Below are positions 33,746 through 44,134 of a stretch of DNA of 64,000 nt, piece after piece. Each line of letters begins with the position of its first letter. The first letter of the stretch is position 1. Source of the DNA: Piliocolobus tephrosceles (Eukaryota > Chordata > Mammalia > Primates > Cercopithecidae); assembly GCF_002776525.5 (NCBI RefSeq), contig NC_045447.1, positions 21,164,965-21,228,964 of the forward strand, read 5' to 3'. The translations under genes and the position numbers were made by a program. A model generated the notes under the pieces. That model did not search any database. It was not told the DNA's origin and worked only from the letters and a program-made list of their open reading frames with translations.

Positions 33746-34384
33746 CTCCTGAGTTTCTTTGGTCTATAGTAACAGGGGACAGTATGCATGGAAAAGCTAT
33801 TCAGCAGAACCTCTTATGATGGATATTAATGCAAGAGCTCCAAGTGGAAGACTTGCTGAATTCTAACCAGGCAGTGGTGGAGGTGGGGAAGTGAAGGGAG
33901 GGAGAATGAAAGACAGGAGTGTGGGAGGGCAGAAGCTGCCAGTGAGGTAAGGAGAGATGTTTCCCCAAGGATAGAGGGAAGGAAGGCTAAAGGCATATTG
34001 ATCTTGAGTGGGAAAACATTCTCCTGACCTTTTATCCTGCCTTCAGATCATCTGGCATCAAAAAAGGGTCTGTTACCAAGTTCAGCTTTGGAGATGGGGC
34101 AAAAGATACAACAGAAGAACAACCATTTACTGACACGGAGGGCACCAATGTGGTTTTTGATGATATGAGCTAAGCTGCAAGGTAGAGGTGATGTGGAACC
34201 TGTTAAAATATGCTTCAAGTGGCGGGCAGGCAGTAGCCAAGCTCAGGCATCATCTCAAAAAGGACCCATTTCCTGACCTAAATATGGGTGTGACTTTCTT
34301 TTCAAAGGAAGTTGCAAAACCATCCAGATCAAACCCACAGGGGCAACAGAGCATGTTATAATTTCCAAGGTGCTTCCCCAACAA
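33746..34384. other. no gene or clear repeat recognised
   Basis: G/A-rich sequence (33880-34000) without named elements. It may include weak antisense L2 text. Confidence 0.4.
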
Positions 34385-34540
34385 TTACCTTCTAGAATTC
34401 TCAGAGCTATCCTGTGATAGTAGGCTGGGCTCTGTTTATTGTTCTCGTTTTACAGATGATGAAATTGAGGATGAGAAAAGACAAGGACACAGGACCACAG
34501 AGACAGTGGGAGAAGTAGGAGCAGATCACGGCTTCCTTAT
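34385..34540 (-). mobile_element. MIR SINE
   Basis: Antisense MIR: 'agagctatcctgtgatagta' then 'ttttacagatgatgaaattg', 'gaccacagagacagtggg'. Confidence 0.7.
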
Positions 34541-34889
34541 AATTGCCTGATTATCTTCGCACCAGAGCACATTATATCTGGCCAAATTGACTTTTCACAA
34601 GGTAGGGTGATGGTGTCCCTGTATGAATATATGTGAATGTACCTATCAACTTAACTCAATTATATATTTATGTGTCTTCATTTCCCATTCATCTTTATAA
34701 TCTATCACTTATGATCAATTCCCATTACCTGTTAATATTTTCATAATTATCTGTATCCAAGTAGCTGTAAATTGTCTGTCTATTACATCTCCTGATTGGT
34801 CATCTTTACATAGTTTTTACACTGACTCATGTGTTGTATGTATGATTAATCACACCATGAAGGAAAGCACAAGAGCATTGAAAACATCA
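34541..34889. other. no gene recognised
   Basis: AT-rich spacer between two MIR copies. No repeat named. Confidence 0.4.
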
Positions 34890-35075
34890 ATCTATGGTTA
34901 TAACCCTTGTATTCTTAACTTTGTCTCACTGATTTACTTAACCTCCCTGAGCCTCAGTTTTCTTCCTTACCAAATAGAGACAGAAATGCCCCTCTCCTGG
35001 GGCTGGGAAGATCTCCTAAGATAGTGGTTATAAGATGCTGGGCATAGTGTCTGGATCAGAGTAGACTCCCAGATG
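34890..35075 (+). mobile_element. MIR SINE
   Basis: 'cttaacctccctgagcctca' plus 'gttttcttccttaccaaata' and 'gatgctgggcatagtgtctg' are strong MIR landmarks. Confidence 0.75.
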
Positions 35076-35129
35076 TAATTCTTCCTTTCTGCTTGCCTCC
35101 ACCAAAACTTTGTTTTCTCTTCTGGTTAT

Positions 35130-35410
35130 TTAGCTTTTCTATTGTTTCCAGTTGGTCTTCACTGGTCTTATCTCTGAGCCTCAATGTCATATATCATATG
35201 AGTGGATTATTTCAGCATTTGTCACACAGTTTTGAGAATTACCCCTTTTAGGTCAGATGCCATGACTTGGCAACTGGCTATAAGCTTCTTGAGGGTAGAG
35301 CTTCCCATTTACCATTTAGAAAACCAAGAAGTCATCCTGAATTCCCTACTCTGAATCAGGGCTTCACTCCTAATCAGTGTCAAGTGAATATTTAATAAAT
35401 TAGATAAAGA
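35130..35410 (+). mobile_element. L2 LINE fragment
   Basis: 'ataagcttcttgagggtaga' and 'gtgtcaagtgaatatttaat' match L2 3' text ('gctccttgagggcaggga...aataaatatttgttgaat'). Confidence 0.5.
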
Positions 35411-35544
35411 ATATTCTCAAGGAGCATATTTGAGCTCAGGAGAAGACAATGTAGGAGTATAGGCATGCCGGGGTTGATTCTCCACATACATACAAGAACT
35501 GGGACATCAGAGTCCTCAAAAGTTTTCCCAGAATAATTATCTAA

Positions 35545-35740
35545 CGAATTCCTTCAGTCTGTATTTCTGGACCAACTAATCTATGCTGGGTCCTGTGATA
35601 TGTGCTGGGGTTATAAAGCTAAACCAGACACACATCTGCAACATGAACAATAATGAAACAATTCCATTCCAATGTGATGAGGGCTGGGATAGACGGATGC
35701 AGGGGGAACATTAGAAGCAGAAAGAGAAAGAGGGCATGAT
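35545..35740 (-). mobile_element. L2 LINE fragment, antisense
   Basis: 'ctatgctgggtcctgtgata' followed by 'tgtgctggggttataaagct' and 'gagggctgggatagacggat' correspond to antisense L2 3' sequence. Confidence 0.6.
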
Positions 35741-35814
35741 GTTGGGCATCTGATATTTTGCTGCCAGTATTTTTTTTCTCCCTTCACCTTGTAAGACCAC
35801 ATCTTTATTTTGAA

Positions 35815-36215
35815 GAGCTAAGGATCCACCATTTAATGGTGTTCCTGGCATTTGTGTGGCCACAGGCTAATTGTAAACTCCTCCTCTTGGCTACAATCAT
35901 TGGCTCAAACATTGGTGTGTGATCCAACATGGTCCAATAAGAGTCCTTCCCTGGAAATTTATAAGCAGATACTAATAGAAGCTCTTTCTTTCCTCTGGAT
36001 GACAAAAGTCACTTAACAAACCAGGTGGTATGTGCTGCTTGACCCACCACTCTAGCCATTGCATGGAAAGCCTCTTCATGATATAAGAAAATGAAATCAA
36101 ACCATAAGGTGAAGCAGGTAATTGTGATAAAGAATAAACAAGTTCTGGATAATTTTTAAGTGTCTAGAGCTCCCTGAGGTCATTCTATCTTTGTATTTCC
36201 CAATTACATGAGCCA
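35815..36215 (+). mobile_element. possible old LTR-like repeat
   Basis: The order 'aatcattggctcaaacattg', 'ggtccaataagagtccttcc', 'gacaaaagtcacttaac' and 'cccaattacatgagccagta' resembles a widespread old mammalian repeat that I recall as LTR-derived. I cannot name the family with confidence. Confidence 0.4.
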
Positions 36216-36299
36216 GTATACTCTCACATTGGTTCGAAATTTGAATTTCTTACACAGCTATTTTTGTATAGCTGTTTTACTACTTCAAATATGTGTAGT

Positions 36300-36420
36300 A
36301 TTTTGTACCATTATCTTGTTTTAATCCCAAGACAATATTGTGAGATCAGTTGGTATTACATCATAATACTATTTTCATAAGAAAACTGAAATCAGAAAAG
36401 TAATGATGCAGCTGAGTTTG
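36300..36420 (-). mobile_element. MIR SINE fragment
   Basis: 'aatattgtgagatcagttgg' and 'ttcataagaaaactgaaatc' match antisense MIR ('acaaccctatgaggtaggt...cagatgaggaaactgagg'). Confidence 0.5.
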
Positions 36421-36660
36421 GTGAAGGTAATTGTACCTGAATCTGAGAGATAAATAAAACTTTCTGGTATTTAGGGCAGGGTTCTAGTCTCATTCATCCT
36501 GAGGTATGACTACCAGACCACACATTTTAGTGTTCATTCCTGGCATATATGAAGCTTATCACAATATCCTACTATTTCTTATCCAGAAATATTGGTTGGA
36601 GTTCAGTTAATACTTCTACATTGCTAACAATATGTGGGATTAATGTTGCTCTCTCTCTGT
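36421..36660. other. no gene recognised
   Basis: AT-rich spacer before the low-complexity tract. No repeat named. Confidence 0.4.
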
Positions 36661-36662
36661 TT

Positions 36663-36870
36663 TTCTCATATATATGAGATATTTATAAGATATGCACACT
36701 TGTATGAGAGAGCCAAAGAGATGGCATATATGTACATGAGATACATATAAACACACATGTGTATGTATAGATTACATATATAATACATAACAAAATAACA
36801 CACATGTAAAATACATATATAATGTATACATATATGTATAGTGTGTATTATTTGTGCACATACTATATTT
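36663..36870. repeat. AT-rich ATAC/ATAT low-complexity tract
   Basis: Runs of 'acatatataatac' and 'acacacatgtgtatgtatag' type words. The 69-codon minus frame through it is low-complexity translation. Confidence 0.7.
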
Positions 36871-37095
36871 ATCATTCTGACTCAGAGAATTTCATTAAGA
36901 AACATGCATTAGAGGTGTTGATCAGAATTCCCTAGATAAGGTCCATTGCAAATGCCACTTGATAATGATGCATTTATTTTGTTTCCAAAATGTGAACTGT
37001 CAGCCTTAAATTGAAACAGGTTGATGCAATGTGATCACATTACATCAGTTTGACTTTAGATAAAGTGGTATGTTTGAAATGTAAACATATGATTG
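36871..37095. other. no gene recognised
   Basis: AT-rich spacer. No repeat named. Confidence 0.35.
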
Positions 37096-37196
37096 GTTTT
37101 AGCAATGTCTTTTAAAAGCTTGTGATCACTTGTTTTGTACAACCCAGTTTTAGCATGTCTTTTAAAAGCTTGTAGTCACTTGTTTTGGACAACCCA
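37096..37196 (+). repeat. 51-base tandem duplication
   Basis: Unit one 37096-37146 and unit two 37147-37196, both starting 'gttttagca' and ending 'acaaccca'. They differ by a one-base indel and about three substitutions. It is not part of a repeat I recognise. Confidence 0.92.
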
Positions 37197-37839
37197 GTTT
37201 CTGACTTACTGGATATGCTTAAAGTACCTGGTCAGCCCATCACTGACCATTGTTGAAAGAGGCCAATTACTTGATTGCAAATGATGTCAAAAGGCTTTCA
37301 ACTGACCTCAGTCCTGGGAAGAAGCTAGTTAGAAAGCTTGTTATGGATTTCTTCTTCCAAATATTCTATCTTTGAATTTTTATTAATTACACAGTCAGAA
37401 TCTTACTAATTTAGAGAGCATCCACATAAATTGATGCTATCTTTTACAGTTTTAAAAATATGCATGTATCTATTAAGATTTTAATACCGATATCTGCATT
37501 ATTGCTGTTGCTACTGTTATGTGGATGTGGGGATGGGAGTTCCTTGTTGGTTTGCTTGTTAATGTAAGGCAAGAGTATAAGAAAAACACACTCCTAGAAG
37601 ATTGATTTTTTTTCTTTCCAGTCAAAGCCTTGTCTAAGGCATAATTTAAAGGGCTGGTCATTGACCCTTGTGAAACACCCAAGTGATAACGTCTATCTAA
37701 TGTCACGTATCAGAAAATAATTGTATCAGGAATGGATATGTTTACTCTGTCAAGCCAAGCTTTACCTCTTCTATACCACATTACTTGAAGATAAAATACA
37801 CATTTAATGCTAAATAGTAGGTTTTTCTCTCCAAACTAA
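37197..37839. other. no gene or clear repeat recognised
   Basis: AT-rich. The 77-codon minus frame at 37473-37706 has no recognised domain. Confidence 0.4.
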
Positions 37840-37945
37840 TTTACTCAACAATTACCATATCACAACCAGCACTCATCGAATGATGACTGTCTGCTAAGCA
37901 CTTTGCTGATTTCTTCCATTCGTTATCTCATTTACTTCCCTGATG
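37840..37945 (-). mobile_element. L2/MIR-type fragment
   Basis: 'gactgtctgctaagcacttt' and 'gttatctcatttacttccct' match the antisense end of L2 or MIR. It is too short to choose between them. Confidence 0.5.
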
Positions 37946-38386
37946 GAAATTTTTTTGGATTTTTATTGTAAGTTAATCCAAATATATACATACCCATGGT
38001 TTGAAAAAGTGATCAGAATGGTTTATGACGAAAAAGAGTATTGCCATACCACATTCTTTATTCCTGCTACTCAAAAGGAATCTCATTTCTCAAAATCAAT
38101 GCTGGCATTATTTTCTAGTATTTAGCAGCATACTTCTAAAAGTTTATGTGCCTGGTAATATTGTTTGACTTATCAACCTTATGCATGTTTTTCTCCACAC
38201 TTAACATCTTTCCACAAAGTAAGCATAATTATAATACTGTTTTATTTAAAATAAAATATATATGTTCATATTGTCATATTTACATAAATGAACATAAAAT
38301 TTGCTTTTTCTTCCTCAAATATTTTTGACTATTTTAGTGGAGTTAGTAATTGCCTATCTTTACTTTCACAATATTTTATAGGCTAA
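37946..38386. other. no gene recognised
   Basis: AT-rich sequence with only 60-codon frames. Confidence 0.4.
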
Positions 38387-38397
38387 CATCATTTTTC

Positions 38398-38692
38398 TTT
38401 TTTTTTATTTTGAGATGGAGTCTTGTTCTGTCACCTGGACTGGAGTGCCATGGCACAATCTCGGCTCACTGCAACCTCCACCTCCTGGGTTCGAGAGATT
38501 TTCCTGCTTCAGCCTCCCCAGTAGCTAGGATTAGAGGTGCCTGACACCATGTCTGGCTAATTCTTTGCATTTTTAGGAGAAATGTGGTTTCACCATGTTG
38601 CCAGGCTGGTCTTGAACTCCTGACCTCAAGTGGTCCGCCCACCTCGGCCTCCCAAAGTGCTGGTATTATAGGCGTGAGCCCCTGGACCCAGC
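38398..38692 (-). mobile_element. older AluS/J SINE
   Basis: An antisense Alu with many differences ('ctgtcacctggactggagtg', 'ccaaagtgctggtattatag'). It is flanked by 'acatcattttt' (38387-38397) and 'acaccattttt' (38693-38703), a target duplication with one mismatch. Confidence 0.92.
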
Positions 38693-38703
38693 CACACCAT
38701 TTT

Positions 38704-39079
38704 TTAATACATCATCACATATACTAAGTACTAAATGATCATTTCACGTCATCTATAGTTTTTTGTTGTTGTTGTTATTTTTTTAACTCCATGTGTCAGA
38801 CCTATCTTACCTTGTTCTTTTGCTCCATTTTGAAAAGTTTGTTCCCTGAGCCTGATATAAAATGATCCATCTAGAACTTCCTTCCAATATAACTGTAGGA
38901 TTTCATTATGAGATTTTTCTAAAATAGAAGATGTGTTTCATGGATCTTATTACTCCCACTTTAATATTTAGTCCTTCAACCTTATAGGAGCATATCTCCC
39001 AATAGCTTATTAAGCAAAGATATGGGAAGTAGTACTTACAAACCTTTACTTACCTGAAGTTATTATTTCATGTTTACTG
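38704..39079. other. no gene recognised
   Basis: AT-rich with TTG and T runs near 38765-38785. Confidence 0.4.
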
Positions 39080-39480
39080 TATGTTTATAATTCAGCTGGT
39101 TGGAAATGTTGTCTGTCAAATTTTTTAAAACATTACTCTTTGTCTTCTAACAATTCTGCATTGTCTTTGAGAGGATTGATATATCTTGATTATTTTTTTC
39201 TTTTTGAAGATGGTCTTCCCCATCCAAACTGGAAGTTTTTAGACATTTCTATTTACACTTTCATTTCAAATCATGAAAATGTATGATGCTGTGGCCTTTT
39301 CAGGATCTTTTCTTTTCTCTTTCTTTCTGTAATCTGGCCACTTGCTGGAAAATTTCAATCTGGAAACTCTTTTCTCTTTCAGTTCAAGGAATTTTATTTA
39401 TTTGTATTTTAGAAATACCTGTAATACCTATTACCTATAATCATTCTTTCTAAATTGGTTCTTTAATATGCTTATCTTTT
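39080..39480 (-). mobile_element. possible antisense L1/HAL1 relic
   Basis: Text such as 'cagttcaaggaattttattt' and 'caattctgcattgtctttga' resembles antisense 3' regions of old L1 families. Weak. Confidence 0.3.
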
Positions 39481-40261
39481 ATCTCCCACCACAACCATTA
39501 GGTCCAGCCAAGAGACAGGACTCACACAGTAATTTTAACAGGGAACATTTAATATGAAGATTATTAATTAAAATGTGATATTGTAGTAATGAGGAATTAG
39601 CTAGTAAAAGGTAAAGATAACACGAGAGAATATAAGAATAGCAGGCATAGGTAAGGGCCACAATCCCTAAGATTATAATAGAACACCAAGGGAAAATCCC
39701 TCCCCTGCTTCTAAGGTGGATCTAGATTCCACTGGAAAGGATGTGACCATGGATAACTGAATTACCATTCACCTCAGAGAAGTTCACTGAGGTGCTTCAC
39801 CAGCAGGACTTACCACAGTCTGTGCTCTGCACTGCCATGTTGTAGCCTTCCACAGAGAGGTTCCATACCCAAGAACACAACATAAAACGACACAAGAGAG
39901 TTCTGGGGAAGTGAGGCAGGTCCCATGTACTGCTGACCACTGGGCTGCTACACTCTACAGGGGCTGGGTGCTGTAGAAGCTGTGTGCACTACAGGAACCT
40001 AGGGAGAAGAGCAAACTAGAGCCTGGAGGAAAAGACCCTTCATTCTCTAGTTTTCCTCCAGTTTCATGCCAACTGGCAAAGAAGAAATATTCATAAGGCC
40101 CATCTCCCTTGTCTTAGAGAAGGCTATAAATGGTGCATTTAGAGCTTACAGGCAATACTTGGAAAACTGTCCCACATGCTTTTTATCTTTTTGTCATTTT
40201 CTCTGTCTGAATATTTTCTTAACTTTGCCTTGCAACTTTTTATTGGATTTAAAATTTCAGT
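39481..40261. other. no gene; possible unclassified old repeat at 39720-40080
   Basis: GC-balanced sequence from about 39720 with words such as 'ttcctccagtttcatgccaa', suggestive of an old interspersed repeat that I cannot name. No credible open frame; the 113-codon frame at 40066-40407 runs into AT- and T-rich tracts. Confidence 0.35.
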
Positions 40262-40318
40262 CAATGCATGTATATGTGCATATATACATTATACATATAT
40301 ATACACACGTAATTTATA
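40262..40318 (+). repeat. ATAC/TGTA low-complexity tract
   Basis: 'tgcatgtatatgtgcatata' followed by 'catatatatacacacg'. Confidence 0.75.
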
Positions 40319-40363
40319 AGAACTATTTTCTGTTTTTTATTATCTTTTATGCCAGCCTCTTTG

Positions 40364-40391
40364 TTTTTTTTTTTTTTTTTTTTTTTTTTTT
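40364..40391 (+). repeat. poly-T run of 28
   Basis: An uninterrupted T homopolymer. No Alu or L1 body is recognised on its right, so its origin is unclear. Confidence 0.95.
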
Positions 40392-41354
40392 CAGATATAA
40401 CTTCTAGGCTTACATTATTAATAGCTTTGGTTCAGAAGTTTTATTTCACTCCCTGTCATATCTGTTTTCTTCCAGCTTTTCCTTTCATATTTATTGGTTT
40501 AGAATTTTCCCAGTCATTTTGGATGCCTGTAAACTGTCAGTTGGTCCTTTACTGCTTTTTCACCTTCTAGGTACAAAAAAACTAATTTGACGCTTTAAGC
40601 AAATTGGAGAGGTTTATCACTGGGCTTTATTATCAAAGTGAAGGGGTGGGAAATCATTGCTTTCACTGACTGATCACGATAACCATATTTGAAAGTCCTT
40701 TTTCTAGGGCCATTCAGATTTTTCCATCCTCCTGCCTCTGGTCTCTGGGCACGACTGCTCTGTGGTTTACGAGAACTCCGGAGATGGAGTGATATTCAAC
40801 TCCTTCATATATAGACATTCAATCAGCCCCCAAATTTTTACCATCCTCGTATATCTGTTGTTATATATTGACTTCTTAGGATAAATTGGTTTGTTTTTCA
40901 TCAGTGTCGCCCTCTGCAGACACTTATTTTGTGGTTCTGCCTCTGTTTGTTGAATCTTCCGTCTTCAATTCCTAAAACTTGTTGAAGTCTCTTATGTAGT
41001 GCCCTTTCTTCTTCCATTGTTTTGGTTCTTGTAGATTTATGCAATTTTTTATTTCTTTACTATCACTTGAGAGATGCATTCGGAAAGGAAAAGATAAATG
41101 TGTTCTTCTATTGTATGTTATTTTCTAATTTAACAGTCTTATTGAACGATTGTTTATTGAAGTCACAATTCTTCTTAGAAATAATCTAGTCACAAATAAT
41201 AAATAGTTTTAAAAATTAATCTTGAGAAAATGATAATGTGGGACAGTGAGAGAATACATGAAGAAGAAAAAAGTTGGGTGAGTGAATGAGAAAAGGAATG
41301 AAAGCAGAAATAAACAATTGTATATCGGTGGAGAGCAGGGTATAGTAGAAAGGA
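40392..41354. other. no supported gene
   Basis: AT-rich and pyrimidine-rich. It may contain antisense L1/HAL1 traces (40900-41200), not strong enough to call. Confidence 0.35.
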
Positions 41355-41475
41355 CAGTGAGCTGACAGAATCTGAGTCCTCGGTTTGTGTCTCACTTGCT
41401 GGAAAGCCCTGGGCAAGTCAGCTCTTCAAATGATCTGAATCTTCTCATCTGCACAGTGGGTCAGAGAAGGTTGAG
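41355..41475 (+). mobile_element. MIR SINE fragment
   Basis: 'agctgacagaatctgagtcc', 'gaaagccctgggcaagtcag' and 'gaatcttctcatctgcacag' follow MIR. Confidence 0.7.
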
Positions 41476-41545
41476 ACAAAACATATGAAGGATCCCTTCA
41501 GGACTTACAGTCATCTCTGCTCGCTCGTTATCTTATCTTCTTTTA

Positions 41546-41546
41546 A

Positions 41547-41592
<46 letters not shown>
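41546..41592 (+). repeat. (AAT)n microsatellite
   Basis: About fifteen uninterrupted trinucleotide units. Confidence 0.97.
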
Positions 41593-41598
<6 letters not shown>

Positions 41599-42249
41599 AC
41601 ATTTAAGAATAAGGGATCCCAGGATTTTCTTAAAGCACTGGTTACCAGGGTGCCACAGGCCCCAGTGAGAAGCTGATAAATCTGATGTGGTCTTTAGGAG
41701 CATGTACATATACAAGGAAATACTCGGTTGAGAATTTCAGAGAGTTCTCAGGCATCTGAAGGCTCATAAGAGGATTGCCACTGCCATGAGGGAATATTGA
41801 CCTTAGAGCTTTTGTTCTCCTCCAAGGTGACCTTTGGACTTTGTCTTCTGCAGGGGACTGCTTTTGTGTGTTTCCTTGGGATTTTGAGGCATCCCAGAAC
41901 ATAGTGAAAAAATTGGAAAGATTTTCCTTACATATAAACATTGTTATTCAGGTGAACCAATTTTCTCTTTGTAAATCAGGATGTTTGCAAATGATTCACT
42001 AGCTTTGGCCCAGATAACTCCATAACAAATGCATTTGCTGTGTGGTGCAGATGATGTATCAGCACAAATAGCTCACTGGGCCCCCATTAATTATATAGAG
42101 AGAATGAAGGAAGTATGAAGAGGCAGTCACAGAAATTCCATTTAGGGTTATATTTCCCTGGGAGAACTAGGTACCCTATGTTGAAAGAATCCTATAAGCT
42201 ATCTGATCCATGATTTTTCAACAAACATGACAGTGAATCCTTCATTCTT
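41593..42249. other. no supported gene
   Basis: The 99-codon minus frame at 41642-41941 shows no recognised domain. No repeat named. Confidence 0.4.
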
Positions 42250-42306
42250 TGTTTCATTTAGTCACTTAATATTTATTGAGCATCAAGCGAGGATGCTAGG
42301 TGCTAA

Positions 42307-42309
42307 AGA

Positions 42310-42360
<51 letters not shown>

Positions 42361-42374
42361 ANNNNNNNNNNAAA

Positions 42375-42417
<43 letters not shown>

Positions 42418-42418
42418 A
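42307..42418 (+). repeat. (AAAT)n microsatellite with assembly gap
   Basis: About 25 visible AAAT units on the two sides of a block of ten Ns. It lies where L2 normally has a short A-rich word, so it arose by expansion there. True length is unknown. Confidence 0.97.
42362..42371. other. 10-base N gap
   Basis: Undetermined bases flanked on both sides by in-register AAAT repeats. It is probably an unresolved or low-quality tract rather than a measured 10-base gap. Confidence 0.98.
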
Positions 42419-42977
42419 AGAGATACAGCCCTTGTCCTCATGGAACAAACATGTGGAGGTGATAGTAAGAAAAGGATAACAGAAAAGAATATACAACTAC
42501 CATAATTATCAGGAGTTGTGAGAGCAGTTAAAAGGTTTAGGACACACCTTTTAAAAGGTATAGAACACACCTGGTAAGGAGAGGTCAAGGACATTTTGGC
42601 AAAGGAAGTGATTTTAGAGCTGAACTGTGATGGGTAAGATGGAAGTAAACTGGCTGAAAAGTTGGGGAGAGGGGAGCTCAAGAGTTACAATACATTGGGC
42701 TGAAGCACGTGCGCCATATTTGTTGAAAAAAAAAAAAAGTCCAGTGATGCGGGAGGATAAAAATATAATTAGAAGAGGTTGTAAAGTCATAGGGGTCACT
42801 CATACAGGGTCTATAAACATCTGAAAATTTTGACTTTTAATGCAGGGGCAATGAGAAGCCTGTGGGGGAATTGAAGGGATGCAGAAATTAATCAAAACAC
42901 CAACGCAAACAATTTCAGGTTAAGATTTGGCATGAGAAAAGCATTTACTGAATGTTTCCTGTGTGTACCATTAGACC

Positions 42978-43164
42978 AGCAATAGGCAAACTTTTCCACC
43001 AAAGGCCAGATAGTAAATATTTTAGGCTATGTGGGCCATGATGAGTTTTTTTTTTTTCCTTTTTTCACAACACTTTACAAATATAAAACCAATCTTCTCT
43101 CAAAGACAATGTTAAAATAGATTGAAGGCAGGATTCGGGCACCCAGTGTGTGCTCAACCCCTGC
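42978..43164 (+). mobile_element. MER1 (hAT-Charlie) DNA transposon
   Basis: Starts 'agcaataggcaaacttttcc' and continues 'ccagatagtaaatattttag', then 'gctatgtgggccatgatga'. The interior is shorter and T-rich, and it ends near 'cacccagtgtgtgctcaacc' and 'cctgcacta'. The left end is a clear MER1 match and the right end is weaker. Confidence 0.75.
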
Positions 43165-43285
43165 ACTAGATGACCATAAGCTCTATGAGAAAAAAAGATC
43201 ATAGTTCTCTTACCCACTATAGAATTTTCAAGGCTCAAAACAGCAGCAGGCACATAGTGAGTACTTAATGTAAATTTATTAAATT
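43165..43285 (+). mobile_element. L2 LINE 3' end
   Basis: 'cagcagcaggcacatagtga' and 'gtacttaatgtaaatttatt' are typical L2 3' end text. Confidence 0.7.
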
Positions 43286-43349
43286 AATTAGTGGCTGAAC
43301 CAGGTGTTTTAATTATTTAATATATCTATTGGTGAGAAAAACAAATGAT

Positions 43350-43550
43350 ATGCTGGTATCATTGTCATTGACTTTTTCATTATTGTTGCCACTGTTATTC
43401 TTGCTGTCATTATTCACAAGTCAAAGATAAGAAAATAGTTAAATTTGCCCAAAATCATGTAGACAACAAGTGACAGAGCCAGAATTTAAACAAAGTCTAC
43501 AAAATTTCTAATCCTATGCTCTTTCTTATGATTACACTGCTTCTTTTGTA
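43350..43550 (-). mobile_element. MIR SINE
   Basis: Antisense MIR: 'ttgcccaaaatcatgtagac' then 'aagtgacagagccagaattt' and 'ctaatcctatgctctttctt'. Confidence 0.75.
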
Positions 43551-43693
43551 AATGACACATAAACACTGTGTAATATTAGTAAACATCAGATGACAGAAGC
43601 ACCACCAAATACTAAGGGGAAAATGTGCCATTTTTAGAATGGGGGACAGAGAACATGCACCAATCTCCTCCTTTCTCCTGAGATGATGATAAG

Positions 43694-44134
43694 TGTTAAA
43701 GACCTGGAACCAACCCACATGCCCATCAAGGATAGACTGGATTTAAAAAAAAAAAAAAAAAAGTGACACATATACACCATGGAATACTATGCAGCCATAA
43801 AAAAGGAAGAATTCATGTCCTTTGCAGGCACATGGATGAAGCTGGAAACCATCATTCTCAGCAAACTAACACAAGAACAGAAAACCAAACACCGCATGTT
43901 CTCACTCATAAGTGGGGATTGAACAATGAGAGCACATGGACACAGGGAGGGGAACATCACACACTGAGACCTGTCGGGAGGTGGGGGGCTGGGGGAGGGA
44001 TAGCATTAGGAGAAATACCTAATGTCGATGACAGGTTGATGGGTGCAGCAAACCACCATGGCACGTGTATACCTATGTAACAAATCTGCACGTTCTGAAC
44101 ATGTATCCTAGAACTTAAAGTTTAATTTTTTAAA
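43694..44134 (+). mobile_element. L1 LINE 3' end (L1PA/L1PB age)
   Basis: A 5'-truncated L1 holding the end of ORF2 and the 3' UTR: 'ccatggaatactatgcagcc', 'gggaggtggggggctggggg', 'cacgtgtatacctatgtaac' and 'cctagaacttaaagtttaa'. An 18-base A run (43745-43762) interrupts its 5' part. The relatively low divergence suggests a primate-age copy. The 105-codon plus frame inside it is a decayed piece and not a gene. Confidence 0.93.

Larger units (their letters stand above)
42250..42905 (-). mobile_element. L2 LINE, antisense, expanded by (AAAT)n
   Basis: The antisense L2 3' end 'aatatttattgagcatcaag' and 'tgctaggtgctaaagata' is followed, after the AAAT tract, by 'cccttgtcctcatggaacaa'. Then comes the upstream L2 text 'tgacttttaatgcaggggca' and 'atgagaagcctgtgggg' (usual 'gactttatcctgagggcaatgggaagcc'). 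A small 23-base direct repeat with 'acacacct' lies at 42530-42572. Confidence 0.8.

Noticed and set aside
42283..42681. 132-codon minus-strand frame containing X residues
   Set aside because: It is created by translating the AAAT microsatellite and the N gap.
43763..44080. 105-codon plus-strand frame
   Set aside because: It is made of L1 ORF2 end and 3' UTR sequence.
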